From contig BRXU01000005.1 of the NCBI GenBank assembly GCA_030267565.1, forward strand, positions 2,143,501 to 2,207,500: DNA of 64,000 nt, read 5' to 3'. The notes under the pieces are model-generated. The model did not search any database and was not told the DNA's origin. It saw nothing but the letters and a program-made list of their open reading frames with translations. Made by a program: the position numbers and the translations under genes. How positions within the stretch are numbered: position 1 is the first letter of the stretch; every line of letters begins with the position of its first letter. Positions 12,286 to 23,495 of this stretch are shown piece by piece. This DNA comes from Pleodorina starrii (taxonomy: Eukaryota; Chlorophyta; Chlorophyceae; Chlamydomonadales; Volvocaceae).

Positions 12286-12479
12286 TGCCCCCGGACACCA
12301 AAGTTGAAGGCTCGGCCCGCGCGGGCCAGGTCAGTCAGCACGACGAGCCTGGGCTTACGGGAAGGACAGGGGTCTCAGGCCAAGGCCACGGGGAGCGGCA
12401 AGCGACATGGGACATGGATACCGCCACACACAGGTCGTTCACAACTGTGCACCGTGCACCCACACCTTGAGGGCAAGTT

Positions 12480-13265
12480 GCACGTGGGACCGGTTCCAAC
12501 GGGGAGGGGTGGTGTGTGCCACGGGTACGGCAGCGGGGGGCCCATCTCGTGCAGGGCCGGGTTCGGGGGGAAAGGGTGGTGCGCACCGGGGGGGCTGTAG
12601 GCGGGGTGCATCACGCACGGAATAGGGCACAAGGCAGAAAGGGGAAGCGACACGCACCGCGGGGTCGGCCGAAGAGGGGCACATCGTGCGCGAGACCAGG
12701 TACCAAGGGACCGGGGGGGGGGGGGCGGCGCACGCCGCTGAGGCATGGTGCGCCACGTGCGGATCGAGTCCATGGGGAAACGGGAAAGGGTGGTGCACGC
12801 CGCTCGGACAGCAGGAGGGGACGTATGGCGTGCGGCATTGGAGTACAGGGTGGGAAAGGAGGAGGGTGGTGTGCGCCACTGGGGTTGCCAGGAGGGGTGC
12901 ATCGAGTGTGAGACCGAATACCGTATACGGAGAAGGGCGGCGACGTGCACCACGGGGAGGGTGCACCACGCGAGAGACCGAGCCAAGGGGAAAGGGGGGC
13001 GGCGCGCACCGTGGGGTCTGCAGGGGAGGGGTGCACCACGCACGGGACCGGGCACAAAGGAAGTGGGCTTCACGCACCTCAGGCAGTGAGTGCATGGCAA
13101 AGAGGAAAGGGACGGCACGCGTCGCTGAATCAGCAGACAGGTGCCGCGTCACACGAGGGTCCGGGCCCAAGGGAGAAGACACAGCACTCGCAGTAGGTCG
13201 GTCAGTCAGGGTGCACCGTGCGGCCGAGAAGGGACAAGCGGCTTCGAGGGGTACGGGGTGGGGCT
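12480..13265. repeat. Degenerate G-rich minisatellite
   Basis: Repeated blocks of GTGCACCACGC, GACCGGGCACAAAGG and GGGGAAACGGGAAAGG-like sequence recur every ~70-80 bp in highly diverged form across 0.8 kb. Several frames stay open on both strands because of this periodicity, so open frames of up to 391 codons here are not taken as genes. Confidence 0.65.
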
Positions 13266-13874
13266 CACAGCACACCGAAAAACCCAATACGGGCCAAATG
13301 GGGACGGCTAGCATATTTATGGGCCGGCAGGGCAGCCAGCACTCACCACAAAGGGCGAGCACGCAGAGGGGGAGGCAACTGTACGGGGCACCGGCACCCC
13401 ATTTCCTGAGCGACACGCTGCACCCCTGGAGCTGGACCTTACGGTGGGCAAGGCTTGCGCGGCCGCGGACTCCCTTACGCGCGGGGGGGGGGGCGGATTC
13501 CCTTGGGATTTGTGGGAGCGGGGATTGCGGCCGTGACACCGGCGTGGATGCCCTCTCGCGCCGGGGGTGCCCCCGGGGCCCGGGATACTTCCTGTTCAGT
13601 CATGCCACGGGGCGGTTGCTCTTGGGGCCTGCTTGCCCCAAGTGTTGGCCCTGGTGTTGCTTGTTGGCCTCTCGCCTTCCCCGTCCTTGTAACATCCCTC
13701 GCAGACGACAACAACGCACTGCAGGCCACACCCAACACGTGCAAACCCCCGACCCGTCTCCTGCCGTACCCCCCACCCATCGCCCGGCGCGACCGTTTCA
13801 AATTGCTCCGGGCAGTGTTGCCGCAGGCAACACGTGTCATGTCCGTGCCTGCGATGTCTGATGTCTAATGTAAA

Positions 13875-14955
13875 AGGGCAAGTGCAGAATTTCGGCCAAC
13901 GGAAAGACTCCATAAGTAAAATATTACGTTTTTTATTGCATGGTAAATTTATTATAGGATTCCAACATCGCATGAGTAAAAACCAGTTTGGCAGTCTCCA
14001 TGGACCGAGGCCGAGGTCAAACCAACGCCTCTCGGCCTGTAATTAATTCCAGAAGATCCATCGTTTCTCGAACTGGAATTCTGACATGACGGCGTGAAAT
14101 GAATCTTCGTTTCGGAAACAAACTATGTTTGCATTGCGAACATTCTTCCCGCGACCACACCACAGCAGCTCTGCTAGCCGGTCCAATCGTCTTGACGCAT
14201 ATTACTATTACAAGGTTGCAAGGAGCAAACCATGAGGGGCAAACTGCTGGTTGTTGGACGCCAAGCCGCCACTGCACGCACGATTCATCTGCGGGCCGCC
14301 CAACAAGTCCAGTCGGCAACCTAGGGGACTTCTACATTCCCTGTCCTAATGTTAAAGTTGTCAAGCCTCCTCTACGGCGAATACCTCGGTATCGAAGCCT
14401 GTGCACTCTCGTCGGCAACTGCACGTCATCGCGACCCTCTCAAACAGTTCCGCTGTCCTTCTATTGGCAAGTCAGCCTGCGTGATGTGTAAATGATACAC
14501 TGCATGTCTACTGTCAAGTAACTTCAGCCAATGCGCTGGCCGGAAGAGTTGCACAGTGCCGAGACGGCGCGCGATGCTAAACATGGGGCGGATTGCTGAA
14601 GCAGCAGGCATTTCAGATATGAAGCTCTGGCTGTCTATCAGCAGGAATGTCGACACTCTCACACTTGACGCCCTCGCCGCTCGCTTTGGAAATGATGCCG
14701 TATATCGGTCGATGCACTCATGCACCCGGCGGGATGACACGGTTCGCGTGGCGCCGGCAGGCCTTGCTGACGACTCGGCTAGCAGACATTTCGGGAATAA
14801 AGCTCTGGCTGTCTACGTATCAGCAGGAATGTCGACACTCTCACACTTCACGCCCTCGCCGCCCTAGCACTTCAACTCCACAAGTACGGATTGAACGGGG
14901 CCCCGCCCTTTTTCCGGCTTCAAGGAAGCCGACACCAACCCCTTGTTACCCCCTA
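13875..14955 (-). mobile_element. Repeat element copy A (inverted partner at 22.5-23.4 kb)
   Basis: Shares near-continuous similarity with the reverse complement of 22515-23395. Landmarks are AATTTCGGCCAACGGAAAG at one end, CAGTCTCCATGGACCGAGGC and ATGAATCTTCGTTTCGG inside, and GCCGACACCAACCCCTTG at the other end. Copy A is longer because ~14615-14690 is partly repeated at ~14789-14865. No transposase-like frame was seen inside, so it looks non-autonomous. Terminal inverted repeats are not obvious. Confidence 0.8.
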
Positions 14956-15244
14956 GGGAGGCCCACCAAGGAACCCTCACACCTCAACTTTGCACGCAGG
15001 CCGGTCTTCAATCGGTTAACACGGAACCTTCATCGGGACTGACTCTGCTGTGATCCTGCCGTGCCTTCTTCACAAGCCGCAAGACCCAAGGGAAATAGGC
15101 ACGCAGTACCAAACCTAGCAGGGCGGCCGCGGTGGTGGCGCACGCAGGAGGGCGTGGGCGGCTGGACGCGCGCCCGAGAGCCGGCCGGGCTGCTGTGGCT
15201 GCTGCGGCGCACATATGACGCGAGCCGATGCGTCGGCCCTCGCC

Positions 15245-15560
15245 TGGCCAACTGGCCTCGACTGGCGAACTGCCCTCCTTTTCCTTGGCTCCGTCTTTTG
15301 ACGGGTGGAATGGCGGCGCGGCCCGGGCGCGGCGTAACGACACGCGGTGGGGGGCGGTTGGCAGTGTTGCGGTGTTGGCAGCGGCGGGGAGGGTGGGGGA
15401 GGGCGGTGGCGGGTTTCAGGGGCGGGGTGGGTGGTGAGAAAAAAGAGAACGGAGACGGTAAGGTGGGTGGGGTTTCGCTACATACAGAAGGCAGACGGAG
15501 CGGGCTGGTCAAAAGGCGGAGCCAAGGAAGAGGAGGGGAGTTGGCCAGTCGGGAATTCAG
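15245..15560. repeat. Foldback element (inverted ~45-bp arms)
   Basis: The left arm at ~15265-15305 (CTCCTTTTCCTTGGCTCCGT) is matched by the reverse complement of the right arm at ~15505-15550 (AGCCAAGGAAGAGGAGGGGA). About 200 bp of G-rich sequence separates the arms. This suggests a MITE-like or hairpin-forming element. Confidence 0.7.
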
Positions 15561-16382
15561 TGCGGTGACGGGCACACGGCACTGACCCGGGGTGACGTTC
15601 GATATTCTTCCAAATATCTCCGCCATCGCAGACTGCAGAGGCCATTTGCTTGTTTGACAGCACGGTCCGGTTCCGTCGATTCCGGTCCAGCACACAATGC
15701 TCAATTGTCTTTACTTCCGTCCTCCCACAGTCTCCCACACTTTTAGCAGATACGATTGGACATGTCTGTGCGTCCCGACCGAGCATGGTTTGGCCTAAGG
15801 GCAGCTTCATAAATTTCAAATTTACAAAATAAAATATTCAGAGCCGACTTGGCGCGCACATTCCCGAGACGACGGAGTTGGCGGGCGCTGCCGCCTGGTG
15901 GATCATGCTGTATGGCACGGCCGCAGGACCCAGTCGCAGTGGCCGCCGACAGAAATGCAACGCGTGCCGCAACCAGGGTTGCTATCTTAGGATAAAAATA
16001 TCTGTTTGCCCAAAAATTTGAAACTTTATAGAAGTTTTTTTTACGATTTTGAGTGTCCAGTCAGCTCACCCTGACAATTCCAGTCCACTACTGGAGTGGG
16101 CAACTAAACCCACTCGACTAGTGGACAACGTTCGAACAGGCAATTACAGCGTTCCTTCTTGCTTCTTTTACACAAATATTATTTTATGTATTAATCAGGC
16201 TCGAACTGTGAAGGTGACGTAAGATGTGGCAGTCCTGCCGCGTACCCGCAGTACGCGTGGTCTGTGGTGTTACGAGAGACTCTTCACCCGACGAGCCACC
16301 AATACAGTATCACCTTACTTAAACTCTTTAACACTTTGACAGCACGCCGCAAAGAACGCTATGATGGTATCGAAGTGGTAGG
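15561..16382. other. Non-coding region
   Basis: AT-richer stretch (for example 15985-16050) without open frames of note. A CCACTACTGGAGTGGG...CCCACTCGACTAGTGG palindrome lies at ~16085-16125. Confidence 0.35.
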
Positions 16383-16835
16383 ATGTCCAGGCAAAAGCAT
16401 CGTAAGTCTCTTTTCGCGGATATAGAAGACGATGACCAAAAACAAACAACTCGTGTTCCAAAGATTCCTTGGAAACGGAAGACGCGTGAAGAAATGCTTG
16501 AGGATCACGAGCCTGCGCCAGTGAAAAAACGCAGTCGCCCCGGCCCGGAGTACTATGCTGAACTTACGCGCAGTGCTGCTGAGTCCGCAGCAGAGCGTGC
16601 GGCAGCGCGTGCCGCGGCGCCGGCTTTGCCGCCTGGTGATGCTGATCCCGGTCTCGGCGCCGCTGCGCAAGGCACCGATGACGCTGAGGGGGCATACGAT
16701 GACGGATCCGACGAACCTGGCATCGCTTGGCAGCGGCAGCCGAGTTCAACCAACCTGGAAGCCGAGTTCAACCAACGAGTACAAGAACGGCTACCAAAGC
16801 AGTGTCCTCAGTGCCTTTCGTCGGTTGGGCTGTGA
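16383..16835 (+). CDS. Lys/Arg-rich hypothetical protein, possible transposon ORF 5' exon
   Basis: ATG 16383 opens a 150-codon frame of believable protein composition. It has a basic, acidic-patched N-terminus (FADIEDDDQK, PWKRKTREEMLEDHE, KKRSRPGPEYYAEL), an Ala-rich helix (AAESAAERAAARAAA), an acidic linker and a C-terminal KQCPQC, which could be half a zinc site. It stops at the edge of the 169-bp tandem repeat, so the original 3' part may be lost or spliced. The CxxC ending recalls transposase-like proteins such as the one at 21.6 kb, but no direct link is shown. Confidence 0.42.
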   Translation: MSRQKHRKSLFADIEDDDQKQTTRVPKIPWKRKTREEMLEDHEPAPVKKRSRPGPEYYAELTRSAAESAAERAAARAAAPALPPGDADPGLGAAAQGTDDAEGAYDDGSDEPGIAWQRQPSSTNLEAEFNQRVQERLPKQCPQCLSSVGL

Positions 16836-17230
16836 CGGTGCCTCAGGCCTACCCTGGAGACCCATGGGCCAGGGGACGGCGGCTGGCAAAGGTTGGACTT
16901 TTGCAGCAGAAACACGTAGGGTACCGTTTCCAGACATGGGGAATCGATTGGTGAAGTCAGATTTGCAATTTGACCGACATGCCGGAAGGCCACTTGGGCT
17001 GCGACGGTGCCTCAGGCCTACCCTGGAGACCCATGGGCCAGGGGACGGCGGCTGGCAAAGGTTGGACTTTTGCAGCAGAAACACGTAGGGTACCGTTTTC
17101 AGACATGGGGAATCGATTGGTGAAGTCAGATTTGCAATTTGACCGACATGCCGGAAGGCGACTTGGGCTGCGACGGTGCCACAGGCCTACCCTGGAGACC
17201 CATGGGCCAGGGGACGGCGGCTGGACCAAC
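16834..17230. repeat. 169-bp tandem repeat, ~2.3 copies
   Basis: Units start at 16834, 17003 and 17172 (GACGGTGCCTCAGGCCTACC), an exact spacing of 169 bp. They carry TTTGCAGCAGAAACACGTAG and GGGAATCGATTGGTGAAGTC with very few differences, so the amplification is recent. Confidence 0.92.
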
Positions 17231-17239
17231 GAAGCGCGG

Positions 17240-17641
17240 TCAGGGCCTCTCCTTACCGGTACGGTTACTGAACATTGTCTCATTGTGCCCTTGATAATCC
17301 ACTAAGCACTCTTCGCAAGCCAGGTGCCGCAGGTCGCGAGGCTCTAGGAACGGCTCTTTCGTGACCTCGTCCGCCCGGACCGTGAACGGGTTTGTAGTGA
17401 AAGAAGCGTTGGGTGGTCTGCCCACGCATTCCTGATGAAAAAAGCGACCCGAGAGGCAGTCTTCGCCCCGATTTGAGCTAGAAAGAAGAAGTTCCGTCTT
17501 CTTCTTATCCGCCGCTGAGACCGGGGCCTTCAGGGACCCGAAGAATTGTAAGAATGCTTTTCCTACACAGGTTGTCTTGCGAGGCGCAGGGTGCTGGTCG
17601 GGTCTGATAGAGCAAGGCGTGATGCAGCAGCGTTTGGTCAT
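17240..17641 (-). CDS. Hypothetical open frame, possibly transposon-derived
   Basis: This 133-codon frame has a natural-looking composition (KAFLQFFGSLKAPVSAADKK, RFFHQECVGRPPNASFTTNP, RDLRHLACEECLVDYQGHNE) with several Cys/His residues, but I recognise no family. With the minus-strand frame at 17958-18350 it could form a two-exon minus-strand gene; splice sites were not resolved. Confidence 0.3.
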   Translation of the reverse strand: MTKRCCITPCSIRPDQHPAPRKTTCVGKAFLQFFGSLKAPVSAADKKKTELLLSSSNRGEDCLSGRFFHQECVGRPPNASFTTNPFTVRADEVTKEPFLEPRDLRHLACEECLVDYQGHNETMFSNRTGKERP

Positions 17642-17957
17642 TTCCGCAGCGCACTGGTCATTTCAAATTATGAAAGTTGTATAAGGACTGCACATTTGAA
17701 GAGTCTAATCCTAGTGGTCTCGGGTAATAAAAAACGTAGCTTTGAACGTAGTCCACTCCCAAAGTGGACCTCATTACCATGAGTGGACACCGTACGACCC
17801 CCTAAGATGGTCCAGTAGGATATTTTAGGGAGAATTCTGACCATACAATCTGATCATCCATAGAACTTCGGAAGCCCATTTCCCCATAAAATCACGTCGC
17901 CGGCTCCCTCCCGACGGCGAAAAAGATGTTTTCGGCTCCGAACAACTGTGCTGGATA

Positions 17958-18350
17958 TTACTGAAAACAAGTTCCTACATTGCACATGGTCATGGTTGAT
18001 ATCTGGCCACTGCACACAGATACTTTTGGGCCTTCCCAGCCAAAAAACTTCTCGTCATCCATAGAAGTTTTTGGAACATTTGAGCAACGAATATCTGAGC
18101 CCGTAGATACTCCCGTCAAGGAAGATAGCAACCCTGGCCGCAACCCGTCTTCTGTGCTTTGCGGCGCCTCCATGGACCCATTTGACTGCACAAGAATCAG
18201 CTGGGCGCCGGCGCCGGCGCCGGCGCCGGCGCCGGTGCCGCCAGGATTGTTCGTCGTGCCACTCTTTTTTGCGCGCGGCCCTTGCCACTCTCGCTGTGTC
18301 GAGCTCAGGTACCGGTACGTCTCATTGCTGCTGTGTGCCCGTAGCCTCAA
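17958..18350 (-). CDS. Hypothetical open frame with Ala-Gly tract
   Basis: A 130-codon minus-strand frame. It contains an (Ala-Gly)n run encoded by the GGCGCC hexamer repeat at ~18206-18243, then STGSDIRCSNVPKTSMDDEK and a Cys-containing end (MCNVGTCFQ). No family was recognised. It may belong with the frame at 17240-17641. Confidence 0.28.
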   Translation of the reverse strand: MRLRAHSSNETYRYLSSTQREWQGPRAKKSGTTNNPGGTGAGAGAGAGAQLILVQSNGSMEAPQSTEDGLRPGLLSSLTGVSTGSDIRCSNVPKTSMDDEKFFGWEGPKVSVCSGQISTMTMCNVGTCFQ

Positions 18351-19029
18351 CGTACCGCAACTGTACTAAATCGAGACGTCCTGATACGTATTGGGTATAC
18401 GTTGCAATGATCATTTAGATATATTTGCACATGTTGTATTGTACTGGCTACACGCCAACCCTAACATGTGTCCCGCAACCCCCGCAACTGGCTTCCGTAC
18501 GTCAAGCGCCGCACATAACTCATGTACCCGCAGTATCTCTCTCATCGGGCCCGCTGAATCCTCACAAGAAGCCTGCCGACAACAGGCATCTCTTCGCAGA
18601 AAGAAAGAACTCAACTGTCGTAACTGCCATTTTATAGGCGCAGCAGGTCTATGGTTTTAGGAAGCGCCCACGTCTCAAGCAGCCCACGCCACTTGCACGG
18701 GCGGTGTCGGAAGAGGACATTTTCGCTGGGCTGGAGTCGAACCGCACGCCTAGCGAGCATGAGTGTTTTTGGGCAGGGAAGGTGCTGCGGATTCTCGGCG
18801 TTCTCCGGTCCTGTTGTAGGCAGCACGTGCGTCAAGACCTTTGTAACCCTGAGAAGGCTGAGAGGCGCGATTATTTGTTCCCGCGCTGGGGATCCCGTTC
18901 AAATTGAAGGTCTTGAAAAAGGTCGGGCGGCGAGGAGGGTAGGACAGATGTCTCAGAAGCCTAATCTTAGGGTCGGGTCCTGTCGCGTAATCTTTCCGCT
19001 TGCCCAATCTTGACTACATAAAGGAACCC

Positions 19030-19330
19030 GCCAGAGTAATCTTGGCTTGGGTTAGGGCACCCGCAAGACCAATCTTGGTTTGGGTTAGGGCACCCGCACG
19101 ACTAATCTTGGCTTAGTGGAGGCACCCGCCCGACTAATCTTGGCTTGGGTTAAGGCACCCGCCTGTCTAAACTTGGCTTGGGTTAGGGCACCAGCAAGAC
19201 CAATCTTGGCTTGGTTTAGGGCACCCGCAAGACCAATTTTGGCTTGGTTTAGGGCACCCGCAAGACCAATCTTGGCTTGGGTTAGGGCACCCGCACGACT
19301 AATCTTGTCTTAGTGGAGGCACCCGCTAGT
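19030..19330. repeat. ~33-bp minisatellite, about nine copies
   Basis: The unit is approximately AATCTTGGCTTGGGTTAGGG then CACCCGCACGACT. Copies vary at GACTA/GACCA and TTAGTGGAGG. The AATCTTG plus ACCCGC combination is shared with the array at 20.4 kb. Confidence 0.88.
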
Positions 19331-20404
19331 GACACAGGTCATGTGGTAAACACATCAAAGGTTTATCATAACATATGCGTACGTGTGACAGAGGGAGCGG
19401 TCGTTGAAATGCAGTACTGTGTTGGTTTGCAGAACTGACTGACCGCCGTCTGTAGTATCCAGGAGCTATCCCGGTTCGTGTTTACTTTGCAACATAGTCA
19501 ACGCACCCGCACGCGAGGCTGCACGCCAATAGGTGCTTTCCTCGCAAAAAGTAAAATGCACCTACAGAACTGCGCTTCTCCCACGTCTTCAGCCACAAAC
19601 ATAAAAACAAAAGACCATAACAGTGCCTCCACACCAAGCCCGACAGAAAAGTAAACGGCCTGCCAAGTAGTCCATGTGCACCAGTGGTTCGTTTACCAGT
19701 TGTAGTGAAACTAAAGCATGGACTACATAGAAAATGAAAAAGGATCTTAGACCCTACGTGTAATATGTATGAACGTTAGAAGAACCAATTGTGGCGCAGG
19801 AGCTTGATGGGAGTTAGGAGGCAGGGGATGCGCCCAGATAAGGACGATGCTCGTCCGCCGGGCGACTTCCACAAACACTCAACATGCAACTGTGGAGCGA
19901 GTAGGGCATCCTAACTTATTTCGGCAATAGCGTAGACTTGCTTTTCTGGTAAACGTGGTCCGTCTCACTGGTTGGACCTCGTACGTGCTGCCGGTTTGAC
20001 GAGCGGTTCGTATTTCCATAAAGGAACGTATTTGAATGTCCATCCATTGCAAAAGAGGCGAGTTTAAGCGTGGGAACAAACTTCATAACATAGGAACAAG
20101 GGGTTCGTTCCTGGAACAGGCACCTTTGGGAACATAGGGGTCCCTGTTCCCAGCGACGTGGTGTGAAAAAGTTAAGCTACAGGTAAGAAATATTTGCCAA
20201 TGCTCGTTGATTGGGGCTCGCGGTTCAAACTTTGCATGCTCAACGTTTGTTGCACTTATGGCAACCACTACATAGTCGTCTTAGTGCGCGAAGAAGAACA
20301 CACGGCGTAAGGAAGGAGCGAATGGTGGCATCGCTTGTCGTTTGTATGGCGTCGTACATAAGAGCTCCCCGACCCCGCGGCAGTAATATGGAGTGCGCAG
20401 AATA

Positions 20405-20640
20405 GTAAGCCTGCCTACGGACGCGGCCCCGCGACTTTAATCTTGCTTACACTTGCGACCCCGCGGCAGTAATCTTGCAAACACAGGCGACCCCACGACT
20501 TTAATCTTGCTTACACTTGCGACCCCGCAATATTAATCTTGAGCGCACAGCCGAGTAAACTAGCTTACACATGCGACCCCGCGACAGTAAGCTAAATTAC
20601 ACCGGCGCCCCCGCCAGCGTAAGCCAAGCGACAGGTCCCA
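20405..20640. repeat. ~32-35-bp minisatellite related to the 19.1-kb array
   Basis: Copies read GCGACCCCGCGACTTTAATC then TTGCTTACACTT, with variants GGCAG and AATATT before TAATCTTG. The TAATCTTG and GACCCCGC modules link it to the arrays at 19.1 and 6.4 kb. Confidence 0.85.
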
Positions 20641-20940
20641 AGGGCAATCTTTCCCCGATCCTACCCTCCGGGCGGCGCCTGTCGATGGACTGGAGCTCAA
20701 ACGATCTTGATGGGGGCCCGCGCGAGTTACCCCCCAAATTTGCAGAGGGACAATGGGATCGGGAGAGGCCCGGCGGCGTGACGGCGTGCCGTTACCTGAA
20801 CTGGACAGGTGTCGCATACGCCCCCGAGGCGCATACGAAGCGCTTAGATCATTTGCGTTTTGCGGGTGTGCATGCCTTGGAAGCATCAGACGACGCTGAC
20901 GCAAATGCGTCTTGGCTGCTGGAACCTAGATGTGTTTCGG

Positions 20941-20995
20941 TTCGTAAACCGCGTGCCGCGTAAACCGCGTGCCGCGTAAACCGCGTGCCGAGCAA
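20941..20995. repeat. 15-bp tandem repeat, three copies
   Basis: CGTAAACCGCGTGCCG is repeated head to tail three times. A short nearby duplication (GGGCACTAGCCTA twice) lies at ~21262-21290. Confidence 0.85.
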
Positions 20996-22514
20996 GCTTG
21001 CAGGGTAGGTGGCGGGGACGCGGTAGAGGATGAGTTCCACGATCTAACGGGCTAACGGGCCATTGGAAGTTGAGTGTGGAACGTGATGACCTCTTGGGAC
21101 CAGGTCGCAATAAAGTTTATACCTGTTCGTATTCACAGGGATGTAACGACGCAACACGACGCAACCAGACAAGACGGTCCAGGTGCAGCTAATCAGAATC
21201 GTGTAAGTCCAGGCATTACTCGCTATAGCTTCTCAAGTAAACAATACACAGCAGCAATCCGGGCACTAGCCTAGGGCACTAGCCTAGGGAAGGCTAGGGT
21301 TACCGTAACCTCAACAAGCCACTGTTCATCGATGACCCTGCTCCAGCCAGACACTGTTAATCAACAAGTAATACTAAATTTTATGCATTTTGGATACGCG
21401 TTCCAAGGTACAATACTACCCAGCTGCAGGTCTTGCCTGATGACACTGATCCCCACTGAGGGCCACTGAGGCCTAGGAGTGACCCTGCCGTAGAATGGGG
21501 TAATTCGTGCAGGGGGGAATTTGCGCAAATTTGCACAACTTCACACGAATTTAACATATTCAATTCTGTTCCATTGCCAATATACTTATGTTCTACTTAA
21601 ATCATTTTAAATGCTGTAAATGGCTCCTGCCATTTCTATAACTTTAGGCGCCAGCCGCACACAAAAATTCACCTTTCAGACAGCCGACAGAAGCCGCAAG
21701 TTAACATTTACTATCATAGGGAGCAGGATTGCATTGAGCGAGGTTTCCGGCTATAGCGAGAAATCCGAACTCCTTACGGACATTTCCAAGTGCCTTGTAC
21801 ATAAGGATTCCACAGCTCCATTCTGCGAACCAGTCACATTTCTGAGCCCAACCAGCAAAGACTTTGAGAGCTGGAACAAAAGCGAGGTTCTGCGCCTCCA
21901 GTTCGCATACGAGCATACGCAGCTATGGTTGTGGGGCCCCGAGCGCCTGAACTCAGACGCAAAGGTTGAGCCTAAATGTCCCATTTGCGACAGCAAGGCA
22001 TCTGGCGACGGCTGGGCGCCGGAAGTCCGGCAGGTCATCGGCTTCAGCGCGGATATCTGGCTCTACATTAAACGGGCAACATGCAAAAGTAAGTGTTCTC
22101 AATATAGACATTTAGGATGTGGTGAAATAGGTGGGGGGGCCATTGTCGGCAAAGGGGGGGGGCGCGTGGAGACGAAGATGGAAGCAAGTCGCCGCGCCAT
22201 CATTCGTGCACGTTTACCCTGTTTGCTGCCTGGCCCTACTGCCCTGCATCCTTCCAGGCACCAGCCACGCGGAGCCGTGCCGCTTCTCGCTGTCGGACAG
22301 CACGGTGCTCAGCAAACTTCCGCCGTACGTGAGCCACCTCTTCCCGGGGGAGCTCACCAAGATGAGCGGCCTGTCTACGGACTTGCAGTGCATGTTGACC
22401 ACCCTTACACCTTGCGGAACAAGCCTTTCCACTTGTGCTGCGGCTAGGAACGAGATGGCCTCTGACATCCACAAGACTCAGGAGGCCGCGTTTCTCTCAG
22501 CCCAGGAGTCTAGG

Positions 22515-23395
22515 GCAGGGGTGGACAAGGGGTTGGTGTCGGCTTCCTTGAAGCCGGAAAAAGGGCGGGGCCCCGTTCAATCCGTACGGGTGGAGTTGAA
22601 GGGCTAGGGCGGCGAGGGCGTGAAGTGTGAGAGTGTCAACATTCCTGCTGATAGACAGCCAGAGCTTTCAGCAATCCGCCCCATGTTTAGCATCGCGCGC
22701 CGTCTCGGCACTGTGCAACTCTTCCGGCCAGCGCATTGGCTGAAGTTACTTGACAGTAGACATGCAGTGTATCATTCACACATCACGCAGGCTGACTTGC
22801 CAATAGAAGGACAGCGGAACTGTTTGAGAGGGTCGCGATGATGACGTGCAGTTGCCGACGAGAGTGCAGAGTCTTCGCTACCGAGGTATTCGTCGTAGAG
22901 GAGGCTTGAAAACATTAGGACAGGGAATGTAGAAGTCCCCTAGGTTGCCGACTGGACTTGTTGGGCGGCCCGCAGATGAATCGTGCGTGCATCGGCGGCT
23001 TGGCGTCCAACAACCAGCATTTTGCCCCTCATGGTTTGCACATTGCAACCTTTGTAATAGCAATATGCGTCAAGACGGCTAGCAGAGCTGCTGTGGTGTG
23101 GTCGCGGGAAGAATGTTCGCAATGCAAACATAGTTGGTTGCTTGCCGAAACGAAGATTCATTTCACGCCGTCATGTCAGAATCCCACCTTAAGGAACGAT
23201 GAATCTTCTGGAATTAATTATAGGCCGAGAGGTGTTGGTTTGACCTCGGCCTCGGTCCATGGAGACTGCCAAACTGGTTTTTACTCATACGAGGTTGGGT
23301 TCCAATAATAAATTTACCGTGCAATAAAGAATGTAATCTTTTACTTATGCAGCCTTTCCGTTGGCCGAAAGTCTGCACTTGTCCAATTACTTCCA
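22515..23395 (+). mobile_element. Repeat element copy B, inserted in the transposase-like gene
   Basis: Reverse complement of the element at 13875-14955. The left boundary lies near CTAGGGCAGGGGTGGACAAG and the right near GACTTTCGGCC-type sequence at ~23375 (reads TTGGCCGAAAGTCTGCACTT). It has small indels and substitutions relative to copy A and no long frame of its own. Confidence 0.78.
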
Positions 23396-23424
23396 TCCCA
23401 GATCCCAGAACCCAGAACCCACGG

Positions 23425-23495
23425 ACATGGGCCAATCCTACAGGGCGGGGCCCCCCTGGGCGCTTCGCGCTGGGGCCCCGCCCAAAAAGCAGTCC
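23425..23495. repeat. GC-rich palindrome, inverted copy of 11.13 kb
   Basis: CAGGGCGGGGCCCCCCTGGG then CGCTTCGCGCTGGGGCCCCG and CCC. It lies ~30 bp beyond copy B, so it may mark a separate element or a shared terminal hairpin. Confidence 0.75.

Noticed and set aside
12375..13861. Several 100-390 codon frames on both strands
   Set aside because: All overlap a degenerate minisatellite; no motif, no splice logic, and composition follows the repeat unit.
18700..18780. Possible tRNA T-arm (GGTTCGACTCC on the minus strand)
   Set aside because: The T-stem does not pair and no anticodon arm or acceptor stem could be drawn.
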